Positions 25,784-34,882 of a stretch of DNA of 64,000 nucleotides are shown here, one piece after another; the stretch's first letter is position 1; each line of letters begins with the position of its first letter. Source of the DNA: Saprospiraceae bacterium (GTDB taxonomy: Bacteria > Bacteroidota > Bacteroidia > Chitinophagales > Saprospiraceae); contig JAHBTW010000004.1 of assembly GCA_019638385.1 (NCBI GenBank), positions 186,001 through 250,000 on the forward strand. The letters run 5' to 3'. The position numbers and the translations under genes are program-made. The notes under the pieces are model-generated. The model did no database searches. It worked only from the letters and a program-made list of their open reading frames with translations, and was not told the DNA's origin.

Positions 25784-27106
25784 ATGAAAACCGATTCAAC
25801 ACTAAAACACATATCGGATCGCCGCATCCGGTTCCACCGCATTATCATGAGGTTAGCAACGGATTTTGTGAATGCGCCGTTGGAAAATCTCGACAAGCAC
25901 ATACAAGATATGTTGCAAACCGTGGGGCAGTTCATCGGCGCTGACCGGGTTTATGTGTTTGATTATGACTTCTCAAGCGGCCTCGGTTTCAATGTTTATG
26001 AATGGTGTGCGGAAGGCATTACACCCGAAATTGACAACCTGCAACACATTCCGATGGAGCATTTTTCGTTGTGGTTCAACACTCATTTGGCCGGCGAAAT
26101 ACTGTTCATCCCGCAAGTGCTTGATCTGCCCGTCGGCGACCCGACACGCGATATCCTCGAACCGCAGGAGATTCAATCTTTGGTGACGCTTCCCATCTTC
26201 GAACAGGGCCGATGCACCGGATTTATCGGATTTGACGCAGTAAAACAGGCGCGCCACTGGAACGAAGACGAAATAACGCTGCTGCGCGTACTGGCCGAGT
26301 TGCTCAGCAATATCCGCGACCGTAAGCGAACCCAGGAAGCGCTGGTGGCCCTCAATGAAAGCCTCGAACAGCGGATTGAGGAAAGAACCGCCGAGCTGCA
26401 ATTGCTCAACGAGGAACTGGAAGCCTTCTCGTACTCTGTTTCGCACGACCTAAAAGCGCCCCTGCGGCATATTCAGAGCTTTCTAACCGTCATTCGCCGA
26501 AAGGTACAACCCGTCATGGATGATGACCTCAACCGCTACATGCAGTTTGTGGAAACTGCCGCAAAAAGCATGAAGGCGACGATTGAAGAATTGCTCCAGT
26601 TTTCAAAAATCGGGAAGCAACCCCTGCACAAACGCAGCGCCGATATGGCAGTTATTGTGGAGGAAGTGCTCCGGGAATTAGAGCCGGAACAGGTCGGCCG
26701 TGAAATTGAATGGACCATCGAACTGCCCCATGAGGGCATACCCGCCGATCCGGGCATGATGAAAATAATATGGATGAACCTCTTGTCCAATGCTTTGAAA
26801 TATACCCGTACCCGTGCGCCGGCCCGCATTGCAGCAGGCGCCTGGCAGGAAGAGGGCGATATCGTCTTTTTTGTGCGAGATAACGGGGTCGGGTTTGACA
26901 TGGCGCACTACGACCGGCTTTTCGCTGCTTTCCAACGGCTGCACTCCGACGAAACATTTGAAGGCAGCGGCATAGGGCTGGCAACGGCCAAAAGAATTGT
27001 TCAAAAACACGGAGGCCGAATATGGGCCGAAAGCAAACCGGATGAGGGGGCCGGGTTTTATTTTTCAATGCCTGCTGGAGAGGACCCCGCGATTACAGCC
27101 GTGTGA
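25784..27106 (+). CDS. GAF-domain sensor histidine kinase
   Basis: A 440-residue soluble kinase without membrane helices. An N-terminal GAF domain (about 35-180; IGADRVYVFDYD ... RCTGFIGFDAVKQ) is joined by a coiled-coil linker (LNESLEQRIEERTAELQ) to the kinase core. The core has phospho-acceptor His221 in SVSHDLKAPLRHI, N-box NLLSNALKY and DNGVGFD / GSGIGLATAK. The core is of the bacteriophytochrome-associated type, but no biliverdin-binding Cys region is seen. A good Shine-Dalgarno (AAGGAG, 25771-25776) sits 7 bases before the ATG, unusual in this window. No response regulator is adjacent, so it is an orphan. Confidence 0.93.
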   Translation: MKTDSTLKHISDRRIRFHRIIMRLATDFVNAPLENLDKHIQDMLQTVGQFIGADRVYVFDYDFSSGLGFNVYEWCAEGITPEIDNLQHIPMEHFSLWFNTHLAGEILFIPQVLDLPVGDPTRDILEPQEIQSLVTLPIFEQGRCTGFIGFDAVKQARHWNEDEITLLRVLAELLSNIRDRKRTQEALVALNESLEQRIEERTAELQLLNEELEAFSYSVSHDLKAPLRHIQSFLTVIRRKVQPVMDDDLNRYMQFVETAAKSMKATIEELLQFSKIGKQPLHKRSADMAVIVEEVLRELEPEQVGREIEWTIELPHEGIPADPGMMKIIWMNLLSNALKYTRTRAPARIAAGAWQEEGDIVFFVRDNGVGFDMAHYDRLFAAFQRLHSDETFEGSGIGLATAKRIVQKHGGRIWAESKPDEGAGFYFSMPAGEDPAITAV

Positions 27107-27142
27107 ACAGACTTCCCTATCTTGCCTCCCAAAATAGCACCC

Positions 27143-28108
27143 ATGATTATTCTCACCGGAGCGGCGGGCTTCATCGGCAGTTGTATGCTGCGCAAACTCA
27201 ATGACGAGGGCCGCCGAAACATCCTCCTCGCCGACGATTTCAGCCGGGATGATAAAAACCGCAACCTCCACGGCAAAAGCTACATCGCCGCCGTGCATCG
27301 CGACCAATTGCCGGCTTGGATCGAACGCGCGCATCGCGACATCGAAGCGGTATTTCACCTCGGCGCCCGCACCGATACCACCGAACAGGATGTCGCGCTT
27401 TTCGATCGGCTTAATCTCAATTATTCCAAAAGCATCTGGAGTCTCTGCGCACAACACGGCATTCCGCTCATTTACGCTTCCAGTGCTGCCACATACGGAC
27501 TGGGAGAACTCGGCTACCGCGACGACCACGAACTTCCTGCACAACTCCAGCCGCTTAACCCTTACGGCCGTTCCAAAAACGATTTTGACGTGTGGGCGCT
27601 CCAACAGGCCGCCGCGCCGCCGTTCTGGGCCGGACTGAAGTTCTTCAATGTATATGGCCCCAACGAGTACCACAAAGGCCGCATGGCATCCGTGATATTT
27701 CACACCGCCCGCCAGATAAAAGCCACCGGCGCCATGAAGCTCTTCCGCTCGCACCGCCCCGACTTCGCCGACGGTATGCAAAGCCGCGATTTTATTTATG
27801 TGAAAGACGTGGTCAACATCTGCTATTGGCTGCTCGAACATCGCCCTGCCAACGGCCTCTACAATGTGGGCACGGGGCAGGCACGCCCTTTCCTGCATCT
27901 GGCCGAAAATACTTTTCGCGCTATGGAGGTAGAACCGAAAATATCCTTCATTGACACGCCTGAAGACATCCGCGACACCTATCAATACTTCACGGAGGCA
28001 GACATGGGGAAGCTGCTCGCCGCCGGTTACCCGCTGCCCTTTTACACCCTGGAATCGGGTATTGAAGACTATGTGCAGGGGTATCTGGGCAAGGAAGACA
28101 TTTGGTAA
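27143..28108 (+). CDS. hldD: ADP-L-glycero-D-manno-heptose 6-epimerase-like protein
   Basis: A 321-residue short-chain dehydrogenase/epimerase matching HldD/RfaD, which inverts C6 of ADP-heptose for the lipopolysaccharide core. Visible are the nucleotide-binding GAAGFIGS, HLGARTDTTE, the catalytic YGRSKNDFD (YxxxK), FFNVYGPNEYHKGRMASV and the family-typical SRDFIYVKDVV. The ATG at 27143 starts at the first beta strand. A TTG at 27122 is improbable. The heptose-specific partner genes (gmhA, hldE, gmhB) are not nearby. The assignment to HldD rather than another epimerase rests on the NEYHKG and SRDFIYV segments. Confidence 0.88.
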   Translation: MIILTGAAGFIGSCMLRKLNDEGRRNILLADDFSRDDKNRNLHGKSYIAAVHRDQLPAWIERAHRDIEAVFHLGARTDTTEQDVALFDRLNLNYSKSIWSLCAQHGIPLIYASSAATYGLGELGYRDDHELPAQLQPLNPYGRSKNDFDVWALQQAAAPPFWAGLKFFNVYGPNEYHKGRMASVIFHTARQIKATGAMKLFRSHRPDFADGMQSRDFIYVKDVVNICYWLLEHRPANGLYNVGTGQARPFLHLAENTFRAMEVEPKISFIDTPEDIRDTYQYFTEADMGKLLAAGYPLPFYTLESGIEDYVQGYLGKEDIW

Positions 28109-28220
28109 TGCGGGTGCGATTTTCATTAGGTTTTTAACGCCCTTTTTCTCACATTTGCCGATGTAAAGAGTAGCGCTTTTACACCTTATTATTACTATAA
28201 CCTTAGGAGAGGCTTGGATC

Positions 28221-30494
28221 ATGAGTGATTATTTGAACGAACTGAATGAAGTACAACGCCTTGCCGTCACCACTACGGATGGGCCGGTATTGGTGGTGGC
28301 CGGTCCCGGATCCGGCAAAACGAGGGTGCTTACCTACCGCATTGCGCACCTCATTGAGCAGGGCGCGGCGCCCTGGGAAATTTTGGCGCTCACCTTCACC
28401 AATAAGGCCGCCCGCGAAATGAAAGAGCGCATTGCCGGCGTCATCGGCGACCGCGCCCGGCAAGTGTGGGCGGGTACCTTTCACTCCATCTTTGCCCGGA
28501 TACTGCGCGCCGAAGCTGAAAAAATCGGCTACCCCTCCAACTTCACTATTTACGATACAGAAGATACGAAGAGCGTCATCAGCGCCATCATTAAAGAAAT
28601 GAATCTGGACAAAGAGTCCTATAATGTGAACACGCTGCGCTCGCGCATCTCTTCGGCCAAGAGCAACCTCATCACCCCGAAACTGTATCAGGACAACGAA
28701 GAGCTGCGCGAAGAAGACCGCGTCAATCGCCGCCCGCTCACGTATGCCGTGTATGAAAAATACACCGCCCGCTGTAAGCGCTCCGGCGCGATGGACTTCG
28801 ACGACCTCCTGTACCGCCTGTACGAACTCCTCCAGCGCAATCCCGACGGCGTGGTGGACAAATACCGCAAGCGTTTCCGCTATCTTTTGGTGGATGAATT
28901 TCAGGATACCAACCACTTACAATACGCCATCGTGCGCAAATTGGTCAATTACGATCACAGCCCCCGCAATGTGTGCGTAGTGGGCGACGACGCGCAGAGC
29001 ATCTACGCCTTCCGGGGCGCTACCATCCAAAACATGCTCGACTTTGAAGCGGATTTCAAACCCTTCGGCATCAAAGTGTTCAAATTGGAACAGAACTACC
29101 GTTCCACCGAGCACATCGTGCAATCGGCCAACGAGGTGATACAGTTCAACAGCCGGCAGATTCAGAAGAAAATCTGGTCGGATAGGGGAGAGGGGCACCG
29201 CGTAAAAATTATCAAAACCCGCACCGACACAGAGGAGGGCAACCGCGTGGTGGATACCGTTTTGGAACAAAAAAACCGCTACCACCTGCGCAACAGCGAC
29301 ATTGCGATTCTGTACCGCACCAATGCGCAGTCGCGCATCTTCGAGGAATACCTGCGCCGGTTCAACGTGCCGTACCGGGTGTTCGGCGGCATGTCGTTTT
29401 ACCAGCGCAAGGAAGTGAAAGACCTTATCGCCTATCTGCGCCTCGCTGTCAATCCCGGCGATGAAGAAGCCCTGCGCCGCGCCATTAATTACCCCAAACG
29501 CGGGATCGGCGATGCCACAATGGATAAGATCAGCGAACTCGCCGGCCAAAGCAACCGCCGTATGTGGGATTGCATCGCCGAAGTGGAAACCGGCCCCCGC
29601 GTTCGCACTGCCATCGGCGATTTTGTGACCATGATGCAGGGCTTCCACAGCCGAATTGACAAAGACAACGCCTACGATCTGGCACTCGACATCGCCCGCC
29701 GCTCCGGCCTCGTTGATCTGCTTAAAAGCGATACCACCATGGAGGGCATCGGGCGGTTAGACAACGTAAACGGCCTGCTCGACGGCATCAAAACCTTCGT
29801 GGAACAACCGCCGCCCGACCCCGAACAGGAAACGCCCGACACCGGCCTGGCCGCCTACCTTCAAAACATTGCCCTGCTCACCGATCAGGACGAAACCGGC
29901 GACGAGAAAGACCACGTCACGCTCATGTCGGTACACTCGGCCAAAGGGTTGGAGTTTAAATCCGTGTTTGTGGTGGGCTTGGAAGAAAAACTGTTTCCGT
30001 CTTTCATGTCTATGGATTCTCCCGACGGATTGGACGAGGAGCGCCGCCTGTTTTATGTGGCCATTACCCGCGCAGAGCGGTATCTGACCCTGTCGTATTC
30101 CGAAAACCGGTATAAGTTCGGCACCATGCGCAGCAACGAGCCGAGCCGCTTCCTGTCGGAAATACCCCGCCGCCATGTGGAAAGCACGGCCGCCCTGCAA
30201 CCGCGCCGGGAAGATACCGACCCTGCGCCGCAGCCTTCGGGCGTTTCGGGCGTTTTTCCGCTCAAAAAACGCGCTGCTCCTCCGATTATCAATATAGACC
30301 CGAAAGACTTCAAGGCCAGTCCGGCCGATGCCATACAGGCGGGCATGAAAGTGTTGCACCTCAAATTCGGGGAAGGCAAGGTATTGGCTGTTGACGGTGG
30401 AAAAGAGAACCGCATGGCCACCATCGTGTTCGATGGCGGAGACAGCACCGAGCGCCGTCTGATGTTGAAATTTGCGAAATTGCAGATTTTGTAA
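28221..30494 (+). CDS. UvrD/PcrA-type ATP-dependent DNA helicase
   Basis: A 757-residue superfamily 1A helicase, 3'-5'. All motifs are present: Q-motif LNEVQRLAV, motif I GPGSGKTRVL, Ia LTFTNKAAREMKERI, motif II LLVDEFQDTN, motif III VGDDAQSIYAFRGA, motif IV QNYRST, motif V LMSVHSAKGLEF and motif VI YVAITRAERYLTLS. The C-terminus carries the weakly conserved RNA-polymerase-interacting tail of PcrA/UvrD (VLHLKFGEGKVLAVDG). It acts in nucleotide excision and mismatch repair. A Shine-Dalgarno-like AGGAG occurs at about 28205. The stop codon is followed at once by repeat words. Confidence 0.95.
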   Translation: MSDYLNELNEVQRLAVTTTDGPVLVVAGPGSGKTRVLTYRIAHLIEQGAAPWEILALTFTNKAAREMKERIAGVIGDRARQVWAGTFHSIFARILRAEAEKIGYPSNFTIYDTEDTKSVISAIIKEMNLDKESYNVNTLRSRISSAKSNLITPKLYQDNEELREEDRVNRRPLTYAVYEKYTARCKRSGAMDFDDLLYRLYELLQRNPDGVVDKYRKRFRYLLVDEFQDTNHLQYAIVRKLVNYDHSPRNVCVVGDDAQSIYAFRGATIQNMLDFEADFKPFGIKVFKLEQNYRSTEHIVQSANEVIQFNSRQIQKKIWSDRGEGHRVKIIKTRTDTEEGNRVVDTVLEQKNRYHLRNSDIAILYRTNAQSRIFEEYLRRFNVPYRVFGGMSFYQRKEVKDLIAYLRLAVNPGDEEALRRAINYPKRGIGDATMDKISELAGQSNRRMWDCIAEVETGPRVRTAIGDFVTMMQGFHSRIDKDNAYDLALDIARRSGLVDLLKSDTTMEGIGRLDNVNGLLDGIKTFVEQPPPDPEQETPDTGLAAYLQNIALLTDQDETGDEKDHVTLMSVHSAKGLEFKSVFVVGLEEKLFPSFMSMDSPDGLDEERRLFYVAITRAERYLTLSYSENRYKFGTMRSNEPSRFLSEIPRRHVESTAALQPRREDTDPAPQPSGVSGVFPLKKRAAPPIINIDPKDFKASPADAIQAGMKVLHLKFGEGKVLAVDGGKENRMATIVFDGGDSTERRLMLKFAKLQIL

Positions 30495-30557
30495 GGGAAG
30501 GTTAAAGGTTAAAGGGGGCGGACGCTGCAACTCACAACAGACAACTCACAACTCAAA
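30495..30557. repeat. Intergenic repeat words between uvrD-like gene and pdxJ
   Basis: Starts right behind the helicase stop with GGTTAAAGGTTAAAGG and ends with the CAACTCACAAC family (CAACTCACAACAGACAACTC, 30530-30549), which recurs at 38948, 58009 and 62005. Confidence 0.75.
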
Positions 30558-31274
30558 ATGACCCGACTCAGCGTAAACATCAACAAAATTGCCCTGATCC
30601 GCAATGCGCGGGGAGGGAGTCTGCCGGATTTGGTACAAGTGGCCAAAGACTGCGAAGCCTTCGGCGCGCAGGGCATCACCGTACACCCCCGGCCCGACGA
30701 GCGGCACATCCGCTTCTCCGACATTCCACAGCTCAAAGCAGTTGTCACTACGGAGTTCAACATAGAAGGCAACCCGACAGAAGACTTCCTTCGCATGGTG
30801 CTGGAGCATCGCCCGCACCAATGCACCTTAGTACCCGATGCGCCTTCGGCCCTCACGTCCGATGCCGGATGGGACACCATCGCGCAGGCCGCTTTCCTGC
30901 GCGAGGTGTGCGACCGTTTGCGGGAGGCGGGTATTCGCAGTTCCATATTTATTAATGCGGAAGAAAAGTATGTGGAAGGCGCCAAAGCTGCCGGCGCCGA
31001 CCGGGTGGAATTGTACACCGGCCCGTACGCCTCCCTTTTTCCTTCCGACCCTGAGGCTGCTGTAGCGCCGCATCGTCGTTGTGCGCGTGTGGCTGCTCAA
31101 ATCGGCATCGGACTCAATGCCGGGCACGACCTCAATTTGGACAATCTGCGCTTTTATCAGGAGCATACGGAGGGCCTGTTGGAGGTATCCATCGGACATG
31201 CGCTGGTATGTGATGCGCTATACTACGGTCTGTCGAATACCATTCAAATGTATTTGCGCGCGTTGAAAGGGTAG
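30558..31274 (+). CDS. pdxJ: Pyridoxine 5'-phosphate synthase
   Basis: A 238-residue TIM-barrel enzyme that condenses 1-deoxyxylulose 5-phosphate with aminoacetone 3-phosphate in the DXP-dependent vitamin B6 route. Recognisable segments are LSVNINKIALIRNARGG, GITVHPRPDERHIR, FNIEGNPTEDF, CTLVPDAP, DRVELYTGPYA, GLNAGHDLN and EVSIGHALVCDAL. Length and motifs are complete. Its stop codon is followed directly by an inverted-repeat block that could end the transcript. Confidence 0.97.
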   Translation: MTRLSVNINKIALIRNARGGSLPDLVQVAKDCEAFGAQGITVHPRPDERHIRFSDIPQLKAVVTTEFNIEGNPTEDFLRMVLEHRPHQCTLVPDAPSALTSDAGWDTIAQAAFLREVCDRLREAGIRSSIFINAEEKYVEGAKAAGADRVELYTGPYASLFPSDPEAAVAPHRRCARVAAQIGIGLNAGHDLNLDNLRFYQEHTEGLLEVSIGHALVCDALYYGLSNTIQMYLRALKG

Positions 31275-31390
31275 GGCGGTATGTGGTCGGCAGTAGGCAG
31301 TATGTAGTATGCGGTCGGCGGTATGCAGTAGGCGGTATCACGTTTGCACTGCATACCGCCCTACCGCTCACCGCATACCACCTACCGACC
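31275..31390. repeat. GGTATGCGGT-type repeat cluster with long inverted repeat
   Basis: Six or more variants of a word like GGTATGCGGTCGGCGGTATG follow the pdxJ stop. Arms at about 31311-31329 and 31349-31368 are inverted copies with a small bulge, so the DNA or transcript can form a long hairpin. A single similar copy occurs at 38905-38935. Confidence 0.8.
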
Positions 31391-31618
31391 GCTCAGGCAG
31401 CTATTTCCAATGTAGTTCGTTATTAACTTTTGTTTAAGACAATGAAAACTGGATGTTAATTCCAATCCCATCGAATCATTTGAGAATCAAGAGAAAAAGT
31501 ATGGCTGACCGAAGAGAATTGCCGGTGTTACAAAAAAGTTAATGCCGAATTGGGCGAATCTTGGGAAAAGGCATATTTTTGGCATCATTTTTATTTTTTA
31601 ATCAAAATTCGGATTAGT
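31391..31618. other. Upstream region of the susC-like gene
   Basis: No gene is seen. It is AT-rich with the candidate promoter at 31549-31581. Nothing else recognised. Confidence 0.4.
31549..31581 (+). promoter_or_regulatory. Candidate promoter of the susCD operon
   Basis: ATTG at 31549-31552 and TATTTTTG (exact TAnnTTTG) at 31574-31581, 21 bases apart, about 38 bases before the ATG. Confidence 0.5.
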
Positions 31619-34600
31619 ATGAAAAAACTCTCACTGGTTCTCGGACTGGTGTTGTTCGCGTTGGGCGCTACCTGGGCGCAGCGAACCATCAGTGGCACGG
31701 TAACCGATTCAAAAGGGGAAACGCTCATAGGGGCGAGCATCCTCGTGAAAGGTACCGTCACAGGTACGGTCACAGACTTCGATGGGAAATACTCCATCAC
31801 CGTACCCGCCGGCAGCAACACCCTTGTGGTGAGCTACACCGGCTTCGCTACACGGGAAGTGGCATTAGGCGCTTCCAATACGTTAGACATCACGCTGGAG
31901 GATGCTGCGGAGCAGCTCTCTGAGGTGGTGGTCACCAGCTTGGGTATCAAAAAAGACAAGCGTGCCCTCGGCTACGGTGTAACGACCATTACCGAGGAGT
32001 TGGTGAGCCGGCGCCCGGAAGCGGACGTAAGCCGTATCCTTCAGGGTAAAATTCCCGGCGTGAACATCACCTCTACGAGCGGTGTGTCGGGTACAGGCAC
32101 CAACATCATCATCCGGGGCTACTCTTCCATCACCGGAAGCAACCAGCCCCTTTTCGTAGTGGACGGCGTACCGTTCAACTCTGCCACCAACAACCAGGCC
32201 AGCTTTGCTGCCGGCGGTGTGACGGCCTCCAGCCGTATGCTCGACCTCGACCCGAACAACATTGAGTCGGTCAGCGTACTCAAGGGCTTGTCGGCTACGG
32301 TGCTCTATGGCGACCAGGGCCGCAACGGGGTGATTTTGGTCACTACGAAGAGCGGCGGAACGGCGAAAAAAGGCGCTGAGGTGAGCCTCACCCAGTCGTA
32401 TTTCCAAAACCGCATTGCGTCGTTGCCGAAATACCAGAACAACTACGGCGGCGGGTTCCAGCAGCTCACACCGGAATCTTGGTTCTTCAGCAACTGGGGC
32501 GCTGATTTTGGCGTGGTGACTGAGGTGCCGCACCCGATCGGGTTGTCCAGCTTAGCCAGCATCCGGAATGCTTTTCCCGAGTTTGCTATTGATCCCACAC
32601 AGCCTTGGGGCCCTGCTACGCAAGCACAGCGGGATAACATCGTACGTTATCCCAACAGAGCGTACGACGACATCGGCACCTCTTTCTTCCGCACCGGTCA
32701 GGTACACAACACCTCCTTGCAGATCAGCGGCGGCGCCGGCAACTCGAGCTACAACGTGAGCTTCGGTTATCAGGATGAAGAAGGCTTTACGCCGGGCAAC
32801 AATCTTCGCAAGATCAACTTCGGCCTGGGACTTAGCACGGCCATCAGCGAGAAACTCTCTGTGCGCTCTTCTTTCGCTTACATCAGCACGGACGTAGCTG
32901 CTCCGCCGCTCAACGCAGGTTTTGGTAGCGGTCCTAACGGAGGTATTCCCTCTGTGTTTGCCAACGTATTATACACGCCGCGCAACGTGGATTTGGCCAA
33001 CATGCCGTATGAGAATCCGGTGGACAGAAGCTCCGTATATTATCGCGGCGGCGACGACATCACCAACCCGATTTGGGTGACGAAATACTACTCCAACACA
33101 AGTGTAGTGAATCGTTTTTTCAATTCTACATCGTTGAACTATGATATCAACAAAAACTTCGGTCTGGTATATCGCGTTGGTCTCGACACCTATACGGAAA
33201 ATCAGGAAGTACTGTTGAACAAAGGCGGCGGCGCAGGCGTCAGCACGGTGGTAAACAGCGGCGTATTTCAAAGTACGACCATTAAAAACACCATTTGGAA
33301 CCACGATGTCAACCTCAACTACAATGCATCTTTAGGCGAAAAGCTGAACTTGACGGCTTTATTGGGCGGTAACTACCGCGCCGATGACTATGAGCAGTTC
33401 GGATTGGCTTCTACCAACCAGTTGACGTTCGGGTTATTCAACCACGCCAACTTCATCAATACCTCTTCCCGGAATCCGTTCTCCGGCGGAAGAATCAACG
33501 GTATTGAGCAACAGCGTCGCGCGGGTGTTTATTCGAGCGTGACCTTAGATTACGGCGACTTCTTGTTTGTGAACGTGCTTGCACGCAATGACTGGACATC
33601 TACGGTAGAGGCGGACAATCGCCGCATCCTTTATCCGGGCGCCAGTATCTCTTTCATTCCGACCTCTGCTTTCGAAGGAATGGAATCGAATACGCTCCGC
33701 TACCTCAAGTTCCGCTTAGGCTACGGTACCTCTGCCGGTTTTCCGAATCCTTACGGAACCCGCAACATTTTGGTTCAAAACCCGCGCGGTTGGGCCGATG
33801 CTGCCGGCAACTTGTCTTCTACGCAGACCATTTCCACCACTTTGGGCAACCCGAATCTCAAGCCGGAGTTGCAGCAGGAATTGGAATTCGGTACAGAAGC
33901 GGTTATGTTCAACAATCGTTTCCGGTTCGAATTGTCTTTGTATGAGAGAAATACGAAAGACCTTATCACTGCAGCGCCGCTCGACCCGTCTACGGGTTTC
34001 ACATTTACGAACATCAACATCGGTAGCCTGCGCACGCGCGGCCTGGAACTCAATGCCACCATTACACCGATTAAAACCCGTTCGGGTCTGAATTGGGATA
34101 TCACTGCCAACTACGGCATGTATCGTTCCATCATTCAGGAACTGACTGCCGGTTTGGAAGAAGTGGTGTTCTCCGGCTTCACGAACTTAGGCAACTTTGC
34201 CATTGCCGGCAAACCTTACGGTATCATCAAGGGTATCGGTATTGAGCGCGATGCCAACGGCAACAAGATCGTTCTGCCCAATGGACGTTACAAGGAAAGT
34301 TCCGACATCAGAGAGTTGGGCGACCCGAACCCGGCCTTCACCTCTTCGCTCATCAATAGCTTCAGCTTCAAAGGCTTCAATTTGTCTTTCATGTTTGAAT
34401 ACCGTCACAAAGGCGTGATCGTGAGCAACACCGTGAAAGGCGTATTGGCACGTGGTCTGAGCAGAGATACCGACCAGTTGGATCGCGACCAGACGCTCAT
34501 CCTTCCCGGCGTACAGGAAGACGGTCGTCCGAACGACGTGCAGGTTACGGCCTCCAACTACTTCTTCGATAACTACTTCTTCTCTGACGAAGCGATTACG

Positions 34601-34861
34601 TTTGACGGTTCAACCTTCCGTTTGCGCGAGGCATCCCTCTCTTACAACTTGCCGACCAAGGTCATAGGCAAAACGCCCTTCAAGGCCGCATCGCTCACGA
34701 TTACCGGTTCCAACCTGTGGTTCCGCGCTTTGAATATGCCTAAGTTTGTGAACTTCGATACCGACGTATTGAGCACCGGCGTAGGCAACGGTTTGGGTTT
34801 CGACTACCTCACCGGCCCGAGTGCCCGGAGGTATGGCGCTACGCTCAACTTAACTTTCTAA
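31619..34861 (+). CDS. SusC/RagA-family TonB-dependent outer membrane receptor
   Basis: A 1080-residue outer membrane transporter. A signal peptide (MKKLSLVLGLVLFALGATWA) is followed by a carboxypeptidase-regulatory-like domain (about 22-110: ISGTVTDSKGETL, DITLEDA). Then come the plug (VVVTSLGIKKDKRALG, NIIIRGYSSITG, NPLFVVDG-like) and a C-terminal beta-barrel ending in the aromatic RRYGATLNLTF. The ATG at 31619 is used. It works with the SusD lipoprotein that follows 21 bases downstream. No glycosidase, protease or sigma/anti-sigma gene is next to it, so the ligand (glycan, peptide or other) is unknown. Confidence 0.95.
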   Translation: MKKLSLVLGLVLFALGATWAQRTISGTVTDSKGETLIGASILVKGTVTGTVTDFDGKYSITVPAGSNTLVVSYTGFATREVALGASNTLDITLEDAAEQLSEVVVTSLGIKKDKRALGYGVTTITEELVSRRPEADVSRILQGKIPGVNITSTSGVSGTGTNIIIRGYSSITGSNQPLFVVDGVPFNSATNNQASFAAGGVTASSRMLDLDPNNIESVSVLKGLSATVLYGDQGRNGVILVTTKSGGTAKKGAEVSLTQSYFQNRIASLPKYQNNYGGGFQQLTPESWFFSNWGADFGVVTEVPHPIGLSSLASIRNAFPEFAIDPTQPWGPATQAQRDNIVRYPNRAYDDIGTSFFRTGQVHNTSLQISGGAGNSSYNVSFGYQDEEGFTPGNNLRKINFGLGLSTAISEKLSVRSSFAYISTDVAAPPLNAGFGSGPNGGIPSVFANVLYTPRNVDLANMPYENPVDRSSVYYRGGDDITNPIWVTKYYSNTSVVNRFFNSTSLNYDINKNFGLVYRVGLDTYTENQEVLLNKGGGAGVSTVVNSGVFQSTTIKNTIWNHDVNLNYNASLGEKLNLTALLGGNYRADDYEQFGLASTNQLTFGLFNHANFINTSSRNPFSGGRINGIEQQRRAGVYSSVTLDYGDFLFVNVLARNDWTSTVEADNRRILYPGASISFIPTSAFEGMESNTLRYLKFRLGYGTSAGFPNPYGTRNILVQNPRGWADAAGNLSSTQTISTTLGNPNLKPELQQELEFGTEAVMFNNRFRFELSLYERNTKDLITAAPLDPSTGFTFTNINIGSLRTRGLELNATITPIKTRSGLNWDITANYGMYRSIIQELTAGLEEVVFSGFTNLGNFAIAGKPYGIIKGIGIERDANGNKIVLPNGRYKESSDIRELGDPNPAFTSSLINSFSFKGFNLSFMFEYRHKGVIVSNTVKGVLARGLSRDTDQLDRDQTLILPGVQEDGRPNDVQVTASNYFFDNYFFSDEAITFDGSTFRLREASLSYNLPTKVIGKTPFKAASLTITGSNLWFRALNMPKFVNFDTDVLSTGVGNGLGFDYLTGPSARRYGATLNLTF

Positions 34862-34882
34862 ATCTTAAAAAACGATTCAATC

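Noticed and set aside
27065..28222. 385-codon open frame opposite the HldD-like gene
   Set aside because: The epimerase motifs on the plus strand are complete; this is a shadow.
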